Source of the DNA: Dichetophora obliterata
Taxonomy: Eukaryota; Arthropoda; Insecta; Diptera; Sciomyzidae
NCBI GenBank assembly: GCA_963920525.1
Contig: OY986439.1
Coordinates: 26,794,819 to 26,858,818 of the forward strand
Reading direction: 5' to 3'
DNA: 64,000 nucleotides
The position numbers and the translations under genes were made by a program. The stretch's first letter is position 1. Every line of letters starts with the position of its first letter. Below the pieces are notes generated by a model. It was given only the letters and a program-made list of their open reading frames with translations. It was not told the DNA's origin and did not search any database. Positions 1 to 13,083 of the stretch are shown here, in pieces.

Positions 1-26
1 TGGTATCCATGAAATGGGATGGGAGG

Positions 27-1367
27 CCCAACAAACATTTCAGTTTCCAGAAGGCTTTATCAAGGGACATCTTGATAAAGCGGAATCTCCCTCTTTTACA
101 GTAACTCGAAGCTTTTTTGGAGGTGTTTAGGCACACATATCGTAACAGACCTCCATATTGCTACTTTGCGGAAGCACGTCAGAAGAAACTTATCGAAGGA
201 TGTCAGTAGCAACTTATCGAACCTTGTCAGAAGCAACTTACCGAAACTTAGCGATGCACTCCAGAAGCAACATATCGAAGCTAGCTGATATGTCGCTTAC
301 TCTTCTCTGAGACACCTTAACGCGGTCGAAAAAAGTATCAAAGTGTAGAAGTTGTAACATATATATTTTTTCTTTTTCTAATTAAAAATCGTAAAATATA
401 ATTACATATATATGTATATATATTCACAGAGCATCCGATAATAAAACAAAGGTATAACTTGTTTCACAAATCAATTCGATTCGATTATAAATCGATTGTA
501 AATCTTTCCCCGCCATTTCACCAACTCTTTCTTTACCCTTAATCACCTAGTTATCTGCTTTGCGATTTTTTCTTGCGTTTATATTTCTAGCGCTAGAAAA
601 TAGCTTACTCGTATTTTGGTTGAAACTGTCTTTGTAGCGCCGTGGCGAATTGTTCAATATTTTCCGAAATAAAGTCGCGGTTTTTGTGAATGCCTATTTA
701 GAAAATAGAATATATCAATTCAATTATTAAAAACATTCAGTGGAATGTGACTAAAAACTAACTCACCACAGCTTGATATAATTCGTGTTTTATTTTATTT
801 TCTGCGAAACGTTCCCAATCGTCATATTTTTTTTCCAAATAGAAGCCATAATATATTATATATGTTGTATTAATTTTTTATATAATTTATTAGCGCATTT
901 ATTTTACGTATGCATGCGATGTCTATTCACTCTAATAAGACACAAAAATGGCGGCGCTGATTTTAACAGTGTAGTCCCTCGATAATACTTGTTCTTGCAA
1001 GCACTTGCTGTTACGAGCGAGTTATGAGTATTAAAAAAATAATTTCGATAAGACTTGTTGTCACATGTTTAAATGACAGATAACCTCAATAAAGTGCTTC
1101 GCAAAGGTTTCCTCGAAAGAACAAACATAAGTTCACTGCACGGAAATGTGCAATCTTCAATAAAGTTCTTCGCAGGGGCTTCATCAAAACAACCGAAATG
1201 AGTTCATGCTCCGATATTTAAAACCTGCATTCACAAGTACCAGGGAAGCCTTATCGAGAAACTAAGTGTTGAACCTCAATGCACAAATGCATTGAAAGCG
1301 AAAGTTGAAAGTTGAACCTATGTACATTTAAAAATTTAACCTTCTGGAAACTAAAATGTTTGTTGGG
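27..1367. mobile_element. Non-autonomous DNA transposon with 28-bp terminal inverted repeats
   Basis: The ends are 27-54 (CCCAACAAACATTT then CAGTTTCCAGAAGG) and its inverse at 1340-1367, with one mismatch in 28. The element interrupts the LINE endonuclease: the Trp-Glu codons stop at 26 and the Gly-Gln-Gly codons resume at 1368-1376. Near the left end a motif like GTCAGAAGCAACTTATCGAA recurs at about 176, 203 and 226. Looser CTTATCGA or CTTCGC motifs occur in the right arm around 1095-1260, as expected for transposase-binding subterminal repeats. The duplicated target is at most 2 bp (GG) as far as I can see, so the superfamily is unresolved. The ORF-like stretch at 785-985 has no recognisable domain and I treat it as noise. 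Confidence 0.75.
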
Positions 1368-3547
<2,180 letters not shown>

Positions 3548-4180
3548 GCTATAGCTTGGCTTAAAAATAACAAAGCCGCAGGAACTGAGCTGTTAAAGAA
3601 CGGAGGCGAAGATCTATTTAAATGAATTCACGAGCTTCCATTCAGAATATGGTTGGAAGAATGCATTCCGAATGATTGGAATCTCAGTGTGCTCTGCCCA
3701 ATAGACAAGAAAGGCGATCCCACTATCTGTTACAATTACCGTAGGATAAGCCTTCTTTATATCGCATATAAGGTCCGGTCGAGCATTTTATGTGAAATAT
3801 TGAAGCCTATTGTAAACGAACTGATCAGACCTTATCAGTGTGGCTTCAAACCTGGAAAGTCCACCATCGACCAGATTTTCACGCTACGACAAATCTTGGA
3901 GAAGACTCAAGAAAAACAAGTCGACACCCACCATCTTTTTGTCGACTACAAAGCCGCCTTCGACAGCACAATAAGGAAGCACCTGCACTCCACCATGTCT
4001 GAATTTGATATTCCTGCAAAACTAATACGACTTTGCAGGATGACTTTGAGCAACTCCAGCAGCGCAGTTAAAATCGGGAAAGACCTCTCCCCACCATTTG
4101 TTACCAAACGAGGTGTTAGACAAGGTGATTCCTTATCGTGCGACTTTTTCAACCTAATGATGGAAAAGATCATCCGAGCT
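3548..4180 (+). pseudogene. RTE-like LINE reverse transcriptase, fingers and palm
   Basis: The translation starts with AWLKNNKAAGTELLK (NKAAG is the usual first RT block) and continues IWLEECIPNDWNLSVLCPI and a YNYR block. QCGFKPGKSTIDQIFTLRQI follows, then motif A FVDYKAAFDS with its catalytic Asp at about 3943-3945, and motif B GVRQGDSLSCDFFNLMMEKI at about 4110-4171. The frame is open from 3653 to 4180 except where the hAT element begins. In the element order it joins the YADD motif at 5190-5215 once the hAT is removed. A stop follows IRLFK near 3625. This is an old copy without function. Confidence 0.88.
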
Positions 4181-5141
4181 CAGCGTTGCCATATGCTCCG
4201 ATATATCGGATATGTTACGATTTTAATACTTGAATCCGACGTTCCGATATTTGACCAAAATTCTTCAAAATGTTACGATTTTAGAAAAAGTAGATCTGGC
4301 GTCCGATTTTGCACATATTTTTATATACATATATATATATGAAAAGAAAAAAAATAGATTTCCAATAATGGAATAATTTATTTTTGAATTGTTGAGCTTA
4401 CCGAATTTCTCAGCTAACGTTGAGCGAACTTTTAGTCAAATAAATATTAATAAAACTAAAGTTCGCAATAGATTAGAGTTAGATACAATGGAAGGAACTC
4501 TGCATACAAAAGATTATCTGCGTATGAAATCTTTTAACTGTTTTAGTCTTGAAATTGATAAAGAATTGACAAACAAATTTAATAAACCAATGTATATATG
4601 ACTTCGAAAAAATTATATTTTTTTAAACATATTTTTTTCACTAAAATTTAATTTTTTTGTAGTTTTTCCTGGCTTAAAAAAAAACAAAATTTTTTTCGTT
4701 AATTTACTTGAAGAAAAAGCTTTACATTTATAGAGTTAAAATTGAAAAAATTATGTAATATAGCTCTATGCATTTAATTTTTGCCGATTTAAGAGATCTA
4801 CATTAAACCAAACTGTGTTGAAAGTGTATTTTTAATTTGATTTTTACTCTTTGTTTGTGTGTTCAAAAATATTTTCAAAATCTAATTTATTATAATATAT
4901 TTTCTATATATATAATCATTTTTGAATTGACTTTTGAAAAAAATGTGATTTATTTAAATAAATAAACCATAAATATACGTCTTACGTCTAATAAAATGCA
5001 ATATTTTATTTGTCTTCTTTGTTGTAAAAGGCGACTGAAAATTTCTTAGTTCTTTTTTTCAGAGATTCACAAATCCGACGAGAAATCCGACGAGCAGAGT
5101 GCAAAAGTTACGCTGTAAAATTTTTTTTCATGGCAACACTG
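4181..5141 (+). mobile_element. hAT-family DNA transposon, internally deleted
   Basis: The element is 961 bp. The terminal inverted repeats are CAGCGTTGCCAT (4181-4192) and the inverse of CAGTGTTGCCAT (5130-5141), 11 of 12 matching. The 8-bp duplication TCCGAGCT flanks it at 4173-4180 and 5142-5149; 8 bp is the hAT rule. Excision would restore the RT frame (IIRA to ADLRRSG). TCCGA(C/T) motifs cluster near both ends: 4197-4212 contains the palindrome TCCGATATATCGGA, with further copies near 4233 and 4300 on the left and a pair at 5071-5094 on the right. Such subterminal repeats are typical transposase-binding sites. Only the C-terminal piece of a transposase remains. Confidence 0.92.
4389..4601 (+). 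pseudogene. hAT transposase C-terminal dimerisation fragment
   Basis: This 70-residue open frame begins LSLPNFSANVERTFSQININ and contains KTKVRNRLELDTMEG. It matches the hAT C-terminal dimerisation signature: a hydrophobic run, an Asn/Ala-x-x-x-Glu-Arg-x-Phe-Ser core, then K-x-R-x-R-L. The BED zinc finger and the DDE catalytic region are absent, deleted between the left end and about 4385. Its position before an A+T-rich 500-bp 3' flank and the right TIR agrees with the normal gene order of a hAT element. It has no function alone. Confidence 0.85.
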
Positions 5142-5149
5142 TCCGAGCT

Positions 5150-5920
5150 GCTGATCTGAGACGTAGTGGCACAATATTCTACAAGAGTGTTATGCTGCTT
5201 GCGTATGCTGATGACATCGATATCATTGGCCATAATACGCGCGAAGTCAGTGCAGCATTTTCCAGATTAGAGAAAGAGTCAAGTCGAATGGGTCTGGCAG
5301 TGAATGCAGATAAGACGAAATACTTGGTGTCCAACAAACAAACATTCCTAGAGTCTTGGAACCCACCTTACAGTTAACAATACCTACTTCGAGGTTGTGA
5401 AGGACTTCGTCTATCTGAGATCCAGAATTAACTCAACAAACGACATCAGTATTGAGGTAAACAAACAATAACTTATGTCAACAGGTATTACTTTGCGCTC
5501 AGTAGGCAATTGAGAAACAAAGTCCTCTACCGACAAACGAAAATTGCACTCTAAAAACCACTCATCATGCTCGGCCTACTTTATGCATGACAAAACTGGA
5601 CGCTGAGCAGTTTAGATGAAAATACTTTAGGATCCTTAGAGAGAAAACTGCGTTTAGGGCGAGTAACGAATACGGTGAAATGATGAACTGTACGAGCTGT
5701 ACGCTGACATCGACATGAAGGACGATGCTGCAGTTAAGAAAATATTCGATTCGGTACCCAGCGGTGGTCAACGCAGAAAAGGACGGCCGCATCTTCGTTG
5801 GAAAGACCAAGTAGAGGACAACTTGACGAAGCTTGGAATTTCCAACTGGCGCCAGCAAGTGAGAGACAGAAATAACTGGCGCACATTCTTAGATGAGGCC
5901 AAAACCGACAAACGGTTGTA
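5150..5920 (+). pseudogene. RTE-like LINE reverse transcriptase palm to C terminus
   Basis: After the hAT the LINE resumes with ADLRRSGTIFYKSVMLLAYA, then the catalytic motif C AYADDIDIIGH (Asp-Asp at about 5203-5218), REVSAAFSRLEKES and LAVNADKTKYLVS. A frame change near 5377 leads to NTYFEVVKDFVYLRSRINST; the middle (5460-5700) is decayed. The C terminus is open again from 5715: IDMKDDAAVKKIFDSVPSGG, then RKGRPHLRWKDQVEDNL and NWRQQVRDRNNWR. It ends at CGACAAACGGTTGTA (about 5918), the same 3' terminus region as the copy at 10145-11505. Non-functional. Confidence 0.85.
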
Positions 5921-8589
5921 TAACTATACCCATAATATTCCAAAAAATATCAACATTTATTAAAATCTGTTGAAAACATTTAATTACATTACTTTAGTAT
6001 TTATATTAGGATCTTGTTGAATAAACCTAAGTTCTTTTATTGTAGTAATGGTCATACATTTTATTAATGACTGGAAGATTTCAATAAAAGTAGGTTTCTC
6101 GATTTCCCATTATTCTAAAAATTCAAAGCTTCCAATTCCACAATACACGAGAATTGACTTTTGTTGGAATTTATAAAAATTTTAAGCCACATTTAAATAT
6201 TGTTAAAAATCCTTTCTACACATATCGTATTAGCACCAATAAATTTTTGTAACCAAACCCCCTCCTCCCAAGAAGAATCTTTGGCTATGTGCACTACTTG
6301 AATACCAATTTATATTTACTGGCTTTCTCTCAAATGCTTAGAGGTAGAATTATGTGTTAAACAATCTTACTTTTTGGCCAAACTTCCTGCTCACGCAAGC
6401 ACGCACACTTTCTTGTTGTTTTAATCTGATTCTTAAATCTGGCCTAAAAAGCAAAATATCTAAACTTTTTCCATCACTATCGAGCGGAAAATCTTAAATC
6501 AATTAAATAGTTTCTATTTAATTAAAAAAAGGCATATTTCACAAAACAAACACAACCAAATCAAGGCTAAGACGATCGCACTTAGTGGAAAAAACAAAGT
6601 CAGCTCACTGCTTATTAGTTATGGAACTGAGAGCAGCTAAAAAGCTTTTAATATGAGAGTGAGAGCAGCTTAAGTTACTTATTAAAAAAACTTTAAGTGT
6701 TACCGGGCTGTCATAAAACTGAAAACGAGAGAAGTCTTCATTTAATTTTTAATTTTAAATTTAATATATGTCAAAAAGATGCACATGAAACGATAATAAA
6801 AATGGATGCAATGACAAACCAGCCAAAACAAGTCAATGAAGAAGAAGAAAAATATGCTGAATGAGCCAAGCAGCAGAAAGATGTGCAGCGATTAAGTAAA
6901 AAGAAAGGAAGTTTCACTTTTCTTTAAAATAAACTGCTGATGAAGAGTGTTTAGCAAAGATTTAAGTTATAGCAAAACATTGACAATTTCTTTTGGCACA
7001 AGGTGTAGAAACTTTTCAAGAGATCTCACAATAAATTATATTGTTATTGAAATGATATACACATGTACACAGGTTTTTACCTATTAGTTATTTCTTTGTC
7101 AAGCCGGCAACACTTTCACACATTGAATGGCATCGTGCAAACAATAGTGGCAGTGTTTTGTTCGGCGAATGTTTTATTTTTTTTTAATTCAGTTTGACAA
7201 ACCGCAGACCAAATTTCACACCTTCATTATAGCTTTGCAAAAACTTGGTGTTAAAGTGAAGCAGCATGTTTTTATCGAGAAACATATTTAACTCTTATTT
7301 ATAGTTTACTTTGGCACTAATTTTGGCGTCAACTTGACAAGCCGGCATTTTTATGATTTATTTTGTTAAAAATATTTTATTTTTATATTGTTCAAGGCTT
7401 TTTTCGAAAATGAGTTAACTCAAGAACTTGAGTTATCAATGCCAAGCTTTGCGCTGTTTCCAGCTTTTGTCATTGTTTTGGTTTTTCTCAAATTATTCAA
7501 AATGCACGCATGGTTTTATTACTGTTTGTTTTGTTCAAGGCTTAAGTTTGAAAAGTGTTTACATATTTTTTTTTAAAAAGCCAAATTGCTTATACATTGT
7601 TTTCAACCTTTTTTCCAAACACTTAAAGTGCAGGTCATGGATTTTTCTTGCTAAAAACGAGCTTGCTATTCTTTTTTGAACGTCATTAATTTTATAATCT
7701 ATTCAATTATAAATCTTGTAGTGATCACATACTTTTTGTCAAAGCTTATTTCTTTTAGTGCTGAGAATATTTTAGAAGTTTCTCAGGAAAATCATCATTA
7801 ATAATAAAATTTTTCCAGTCAGCAATGACAAAAACTGTTTAAGTGAATGTTAAAGGCAAATCTGGTTCGTACCCCTATAATTTTTATGATATAAATTATT
7901 ATTTAAATATATTTTTTTAGTTTTTTTTAATTGTCGAGCTATAAAATATTTTATGTTTTCTTTCCATAATAAGTAGTAAAAGCTTGAAAGTTGTTTTCTT
8001 ACCATTTGACTATCTATATTTATTTTTCTGATGTATTACATTTTCTGCTAGGTAATTCTTCAACTAAAAAAGGTTAAAGCGAAATCAAATTGGAACGCAT
8101 TCCAATTCTTCTAACGTTAAAGGGGCACCTGCACCAGATCTTTCAATTTCTGAATTTGTGTTTTGCTTTAAAAATTCATGTATAACCTATAGAATATATT
8201 TTTAATGATTTAAGTTTATATAAATTCTAGAAAGTCCCTAGAAAGTCAGTGAATTGATGAGCGACTCACAAGAACGAAAGCTTTAATCGCATTTTTTCTA
8301 AAACTAAACTTAAATAAATAAATAAAATATAAGTTTTTTTCAGCGCTGTCAAATGCAACTTTTAAAGAAATAAAGATATTAATTTGAAATTTTTCACTGA
8401 TATTCCTTAATATATTGGCCTTTGAATATATCTTGAAGTTTGTATTTATTACCAGGAACCGAAAATAACAGTTATTTTCGAAATTCCTATTCAAAAAGAC
8501 AGATGGAAAGAATTAGTCTATTTGATATTTAAATATAGTAATGTGATTATGTGACAATGATTTTAATTTTTCCGATTTTTTTAAAAAAG
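5921..8589. other. A+T-rich non-coding DNA, nothing recognised
   Basis: I see no gene, terminal repeat pair or target duplication here. The sequence is low-complexity A+T-rich DNA with short polyA and polyT runs. Short open frames (7388-7576, 7428-7679, 8246-8494) are rich in Phe, Leu, Lys and Ile and lack any domain. Confidence 0.6.
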
Positions 8590-8599
8590 TCAATAAATA

Positions 8600-8925
8600 A
8601 TCGTTATTTTTTGACCAATTTTATTTTGATCAAAACGAAAAGTCATAATTTGACTTTTATTTTTTTGATAAAATATAAAAGTTGAAATTTGACTTTTATT
8701 TCTTTGATCAAATATAAAAGTTGAAATCTGACTTTTATTTTTTTGATTGAAAATAAAATTTAAAATTTGACTTTTATTTTTTCGATCAAATGTAATTGTT
8801 AAAATTTGACTTTTATTTTTGATCAAATATAAAAGTTAAAATTTGATTCTTATTTTTTCGATCAAAAATAATAGTTAAAATTTTACTTTAATTTTTTCGA
8901 TCAAAAATAAAAGTCATATTTTAAT
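8600..8925. repeat. 39-bp palindromic minisatellite, block 1
   Basis: The motif GACTTTTATTTTTTTGATC recurs at 8652, 8691, 8730, 8769 and 8808, exactly 39 bp apart, then at 8845 and 8884. About eight units are visible. Each unit is an imperfect palindrome: AACTTTTATTTTTGATC followed by its inverse AAAAATAAAAGTT. The repeated Lys-Asn-Lys-Ser-Gln peptide read on the minus strand (8826-8590) is a by-product of the 39-bp period. Confidence 0.92.
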
Positions 8926-9164
8926 TCCTCTATCATTTGCTTCTATCAGTCGCTGTTCCCTTCGTTTGCGAAATAAATGAAAACAGAATGTGTAATGATA
9001 AGCAACTAAGCGATGCAATGCAACGATATGAAGATTGATAGCAATGATGTTTATTATGTGCAAAAATGTTACCAATATAGGTGTAAATGAATAAAAAATC
9101 TGATCTATTAATTGTTTTAAAAATTTAAACTATAATTATAGCTAATAAGATATAGCATTGTAAG
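8926..9164. other. Unique spacer between the two 39-bp repeat blocks
   Basis: About 240 bp of non-repetitive sequence with no reading frame of note lie between two arrays of the same palindromic unit. It would be the loop if the whole 8.6-9.5 kb structure were a foldback element. Confidence 0.5.
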
Positions 9165-9465
9165 ATTTTAAGTCTTTATTTTTGATTGGAAAAATAAAAG
9201 TAACATTTTAACTTTTATTTTGGATCGAAAAAATAGAAGTCAATTTTTAACTGTTATTTTCGATCGAAAAAATAAAAGTAAAATTTTAACTTTTATTTTT
9301 GATCGAAGTAATAAAACTAAAATTCAAACTGTTTTTTTATCGAAAAAATAAAAGTCAAACTTTTACTTTTATATATAATCAAAAAATAAAAGTAAAATTT
9401 AACTTTTATTTTTGATCATAAAATAAAAGTCAAGTTTAAATTTTTTTTTTATCAAAAAAATTGTC
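9165..9465. repeat. 39-bp palindromic minisatellite, block 2
   Basis: There are seven or so diverged copies of the unit AACTTTTATTTTTGATC plus its inverse, with spacing of about 39-40 bp (for example near 9210, 9250, 9289, 9365 and 9402). The central box is often CGATCG rather than the TGATCA of block 1. Because the unit is a palindrome, direct and inverted arrangement relative to block 1 cannot be told apart by eye. Confidence 0.88.
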
Positions 9466-10128
9466 TCTTAAAGAGATAACCACACAATGAGGTAATAAAT
9501 TCACTTCAGTTGTGAATTTTTTATATATAAAAATGTCAACGAGCTTTTTAGTATTTTTGTTTTATTTTTAATATGTATGTATCAAATATTTTCGCATTTT
9601 AGCCAAACAAATAAACGTATGGACGTACAGAAAGTAAGTGATTATTGTGTTATCATTTCATTCTGAGCTATACTTAAAGTTTCAAAACTCTAGCTCATCG
9701 GGAAGTTGGTTAAAAATGGATTGCAAGATTTGTACGTTACAGACAAGAAGTGAAGCTAATAAAAACGTTTTAATAAATGCAATTTTCGACTGCAGTGTAT
9801 AAGTGTAGGGTGCATGTAATAAAAAAAAAATTATGCCAGACTACTCTTTAAACAATTTTACTTCAGGTGTCAGTATTTCAGCTTCATATCTAAGTAAATA
9901 TAGAAATGAGAGCAAAAACAGACTCATGCGCGCGTTTTACCTAATATTTTCCCAACGTGCGCCGCTCTGGATGTATATGTATTTCACTTTTTGCCTTGCT
10001 CAAGGTTGATCTGTGGGCACAAAAAGAAAAGAGAATAGAGCAACTTTGAGTTTATTGAAACCATGGCAGAATAATGAGGTAAGGTAAGTAGCTTTGACAA
10101 AGCCTATCGTTAATGTCAAAATCATAAA
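9466..10128. other. Non-coding DNA, nothing recognised
   Basis: A+T-rich sequence with no open frame of note. It ends at the target site of the LINE copy at 10145. Confidence 0.5.
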
Positions 10129-10163
10129 ATATAGTGCTGCCATACTTATTTACTTAGTTGGCG

Positions 10164-11505
10164 CTACAACCGTATGTCGGTCTTGACCTCATCATCTAAG
10201 AATTTGCGCCAGCCATTTCTGTCTTTCGCTTGCTGGCGCCAGTTGGAAATTCCAAGCTTCGTCAGGTTGTCCTCTACTTGGTCTTTCCAACGAAGATGCG
10301 GTCGTCCTCTTCTGCGTTGACCGCCACTGGGTACCGAATCGAATGTTTTCTTCACTGGAGCATTGTCTTTCATGCGCTGAACATGACCAAGAGAGCGAAG
10401 CCGCTCGATTTTAATGCGCTTGACTATGTCGCTGTCAGCGTACAGCTCATACAGTTCATCATTCCACCGTATTCGGTACTCGCCATTGACGCAGATTGGT
10501 ACGTAGATCTTACGAAGAATCTTTCTCTCGAATGCTCCTAAAGTATTTTCATCTGAACTGCTCAGCGTTTAGGTTTGTGATGCATAAATGCAACGGGCAT
10601 GATGAGCGATTTATAGAACGTGATTTTCGTTCGTCGAGAGAGGGCTCTGGTTCTCAATTGCCTACTGAGCCTAAAGAAACACCTGTTGGCAGGAGTTATT
10701 CTTCGTTTGATCTCAATGCTGATGTCCTTGGTTGAGTTTATGCTGGATCCCAGATAAACGAAGTCCTTTACAACCTCGAAGGAGGTATTGTCAACTGTAA
10801 AGTGGTTTCTAACATGCTGGGACTATTTGTTTGTTGACACCAAGTATTTGGTCTTATTTGCATTCACTGCCAGACCCATTCGACTTGACTCTCTTTCTAA
10901 TCTGGAAAATGCTGCACTGACTTCGCGCGTATTATGGCAGAATATATCGATGTCATCAGCATACGCAAGTAACATAACACTCTTGTAGAATATTGTGCCA
11001 CTACGTCTCAGATCAGCAGCTCGGATGATTTTTCCATCAGGTTGAAAAAGTCGCACGATAAGGAATCACCTTGTCTGAAACCTCGTTTGGTAACAAATGG
11101 TGGGGAGAGGTTCTTCCCGATTTTAACTGCGCTGCTGGTGTTGCTCAGTGTCATCCTGCAAAGTAGAATATTGTGCCACTACGTCTCAGATTAGCAGCTC
11201 GGATGATCTTTTCCATCAGGTTGAAAAAGTCACACGATAAGGAATCACCTTGTCTGAAACCGCGTTTGGTAACAAATGGTGGGGAGAGGTCCTTCCCAAT
11301 TTTAACTGTGCTGCTGGTGTTGCTCAGTGTCATCCTGCAAAGTCGTATTAGCTTTGCAGGAATACCAAATTCAGACATGGTGGAGTACAGGTGCTTCCTT
11401 ATTGTGCTGTCGAAGGCGGCTTTGTAGTCGACAAAAAGATGGTAGGTGTCGACTTGTTTTTCTTGAGTTTTCTCCAAGATTTGTCGTAGCGTGAAAATCT
11501 GGTCG
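10164..11505 (-). pseudogene. RTE-like reverse transcriptase fragment
   Basis: Read on the minus strand it starts at DQIFTLRQILEKTQEKQVD. Motif A FVDYKAAFDS lies near 11420, GFRQGDSLSCDFFNLMEKII near 11200-11260, and SVMLLAYADDIDIF with the catalytic Asp-Asp at about 10950-10985. LAVNANKTKYLVS follows, then a decayed stretch (about 10800-10400) and the C terminus KDNAPVKKTFDSVPSGGQRR, GRPHLRW, NWRQQAKDRNGW (10373-10164). The palm is partly duplicated (see 10986-11342), which by itself destroys the frame. The protein is N-terminally truncated and has no endonuclease. Confidence 0.88.
10986..11342. repeat. 178-bp tandem duplication inside the LINE RT
   Basis: Units 10986-11163 and 11164-11342 both run from TAGAATATTGTGCCACTACG to CATCCTGCAAAG and differ at only about ten positions and one indel. 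The duplicated part is the RT palm around GFRQGDSLSCDFF. The other copy (4100-5200) has a single unit, so the duplication happened in this copy or its source. Confidence 0.92.
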
Positions 11506-11521
11506 ATATAGTGCTGCCATA

Positions 11522-12062
11522 TCACAAATTAAAATCCAATGAAAAATACATACTTTGTCTAAGCGTTTCTGATGAAATCCTTTACGAACAATACTTCAAA
11601 ACGGGGAAGTACAGGTTTTTGTTTTAGGCAAGCTTGAAGCGGACTTATTCTGCGAAATATTTATGTACGAAATATCCAGCTTGGGCCTTCCACTTCGAAC
11701 TAGTTCTTGGTTATGGTTATTGGCAACGTGAAATAAAGAAATTTAATCTTATTTACCCTTCATAATCTTCCTTTTCCAAGTGTTTATCCCAGAAGTAACA
11801 TTAATAAAGAAAACTGGCGTCTCTAAAACACACTTTGACATTAACTATAGGTCGATTTGTCAAAGCTATTTATCCTACCTTATTACTCGCCATGATTGAA
11901 ACTCTCGCAACACAAAAGCGTAAAAAAAACGTCTAAGCAATACATGGCAGCTGGAACTATTTCTTAAATAGCTAAAATCTAAAATTAAATATACTTATTC
12001 AGCCCTATCATTAATAATTTTTTACGCGGAATCGGAAAAGGGAGTATTAATTTTTAAGACAA
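11522..12062. other. Non-coding DNA, nothing recognised
   Basis: No domain, paired repeat or duplication seen. The composition is like the rest of the A+T-rich background. Confidence 0.5.
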
Positions 12063-12697
12063 AGCTCAAGAAGATTTTGAAAATTAGTTATAATTATTTG
12101 TGATCTTTTATTTAAATGAATTTAATTGTGAGCTTTAGATCAAGTAAGATTTTAAGAAGGCAACAACAACAACAACAACAACAACAACAACTCTGTATAG
12201 AGTCAATCACTTAGCTGACTAGACAGTCTGTTTCGGAAATTGCTACATTTCCTCTTCAGTAGTCTTCGAGTGATGAAGCTGTTGTCGAATATTGAAATAA
12301 ATAAGAAGTAATTATAACAGATGGCAACCTTGGTAGAGTTAATGGCTGTGATCTATAAATAGCTTAATGCTTTAAAATGTCATATGATTAAGTAGCCGAT
12401 TTTAGTATAAAATTCTTAAGAATTTGTTCAAACATGTGTGAAATCATATACGACTTTAACAATGAGTTGATCGCAGCTTGATCACGCGAAGACTCCAGAA
12501 GAGGAAATGTAGCAATTTCCGAAACATAATGTCTAGTCTGCTTAGTGATTGACTCTATACAGAGTTGTTGTTGTTGTTGTTGTTGTTACCTTCTTAAAAT
12601 CTTACTTGATCTAAAGCTCACAATTAAATTCATGTAATAATTTAAATAATAAATCACAATTAACTATAACTAATTTTCAAAATTTTCTTAAGCTATA
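12063..12697. mobile_element. Foldback element with arms of about 220 bp
   Basis: The left arm (12063-12285) and right arm (about 12465-12697) are inverse copies of each other. Matching landmarks are GAAAATTAGTTATAATTA, TGAGCTTTAGATCAAGTAAG, a CAA microsatellite (12159-12189) against a TTG one (about 12562-12586), CTCTGTATAGAGTCAATCAC, and TTTCGGAAATTGCTACATTT. The loop is about 180 bp with no coding potential. I could not fix a target duplication. Part of the arm (AGATCAAGTAAG...AAGAAGGCAACAA) recurs three times in the satellite at 23.7-24.6 kb. Confidence 0.88.
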
Positions 12698-12997
12698 TCA
12701 CATCTCATAATTAAATTCATGTAATGGTTTAAAAATTTTTAATGCAAATTTGTTGATCAACCGTCAATATTCATGTCATGTGTTCAATATATTGGACACG
12801 TCAGCAAGTAGTTTTTATTTTTATTTTGCTTGTTTTTTTTAAATCAATTCGTTTGGTTCTATAAAAAAAGGTAAACCTATACGACGTAAATAAATTTAGA
12901 GAGATATTTGACATGAAAGTCATTTGGATTTCCGATTTTGTGCAACAATTTTTTTTGCCCTATTTTATTGTATAAGAAAAAATCAACCGAACAAAAA
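12698..12997. other. Non-coding DNA between foldback element and G+C-rich patch
   Basis: A+T-rich and without recognisable features. It may belong to whatever element carries the CCCGGG patch and truncates the LINE at 13084. Confidence 0.4.
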
Positions 12998-13083
12998 TTA
13001 AATTTTTCCCGGGACCCCGGGATCCCAGACTTTTTTTAGTCCCGACAGTCCTGGGATTGCAGGTCCTAAAATCCCGGGCTTTG
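12998..13083 (-). repeat. G+C-rich CCCGGG-type repeat fragment
   Basis: The plus strand carries CCCGGGACCCCGGGATCCCA, then AGTCCCGACAGTCCTGGGATTGC and ATCCCGGG, in an otherwise A+T-rich window. The inverse strand of 22330-22415 aligns with it over about 75 bp (GGGAC, CCGG-ATCCCA-GA, TCCCGA, TCC-GGGATTGC), so both come from one family. It follows the LINE RT directly and fuses with its reading frame as a spurious Pro/Gly-rich tail. Confidence 0.6.

Larger units (their letters stand above)
10145..11505 (-). mobile_element. 5'-truncated RTE-like LINE copy with 16-bp target duplication
   Basis: This is a minus-strand copy of the same family as the 1-5920 LINE. It is flanked by a perfect 16-bp direct repeat ATATAGTGCTGCCATA at 10129-10144 and 11506-11521, the product of target-primed insertion. 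The 3' end (low coordinates) reads TTGGCGCTACAACCG in plus orientation. The 5' end is truncated in the RT at the codons DQIFTLRQI (11505 downwards). It is closer to an open state than the first copy, and the perfect duplication suggests a fairly recent insertion. Confidence 0.95.

Noticed and set aside
8590..8826. Minus-strand repeated peptide with Lys-Asn-Lys-Ser-Gln units
   Set aside because: The 13-residue period equals the 39-bp palindromic DNA repeat, and all frames repeat alike. No start context or domain.
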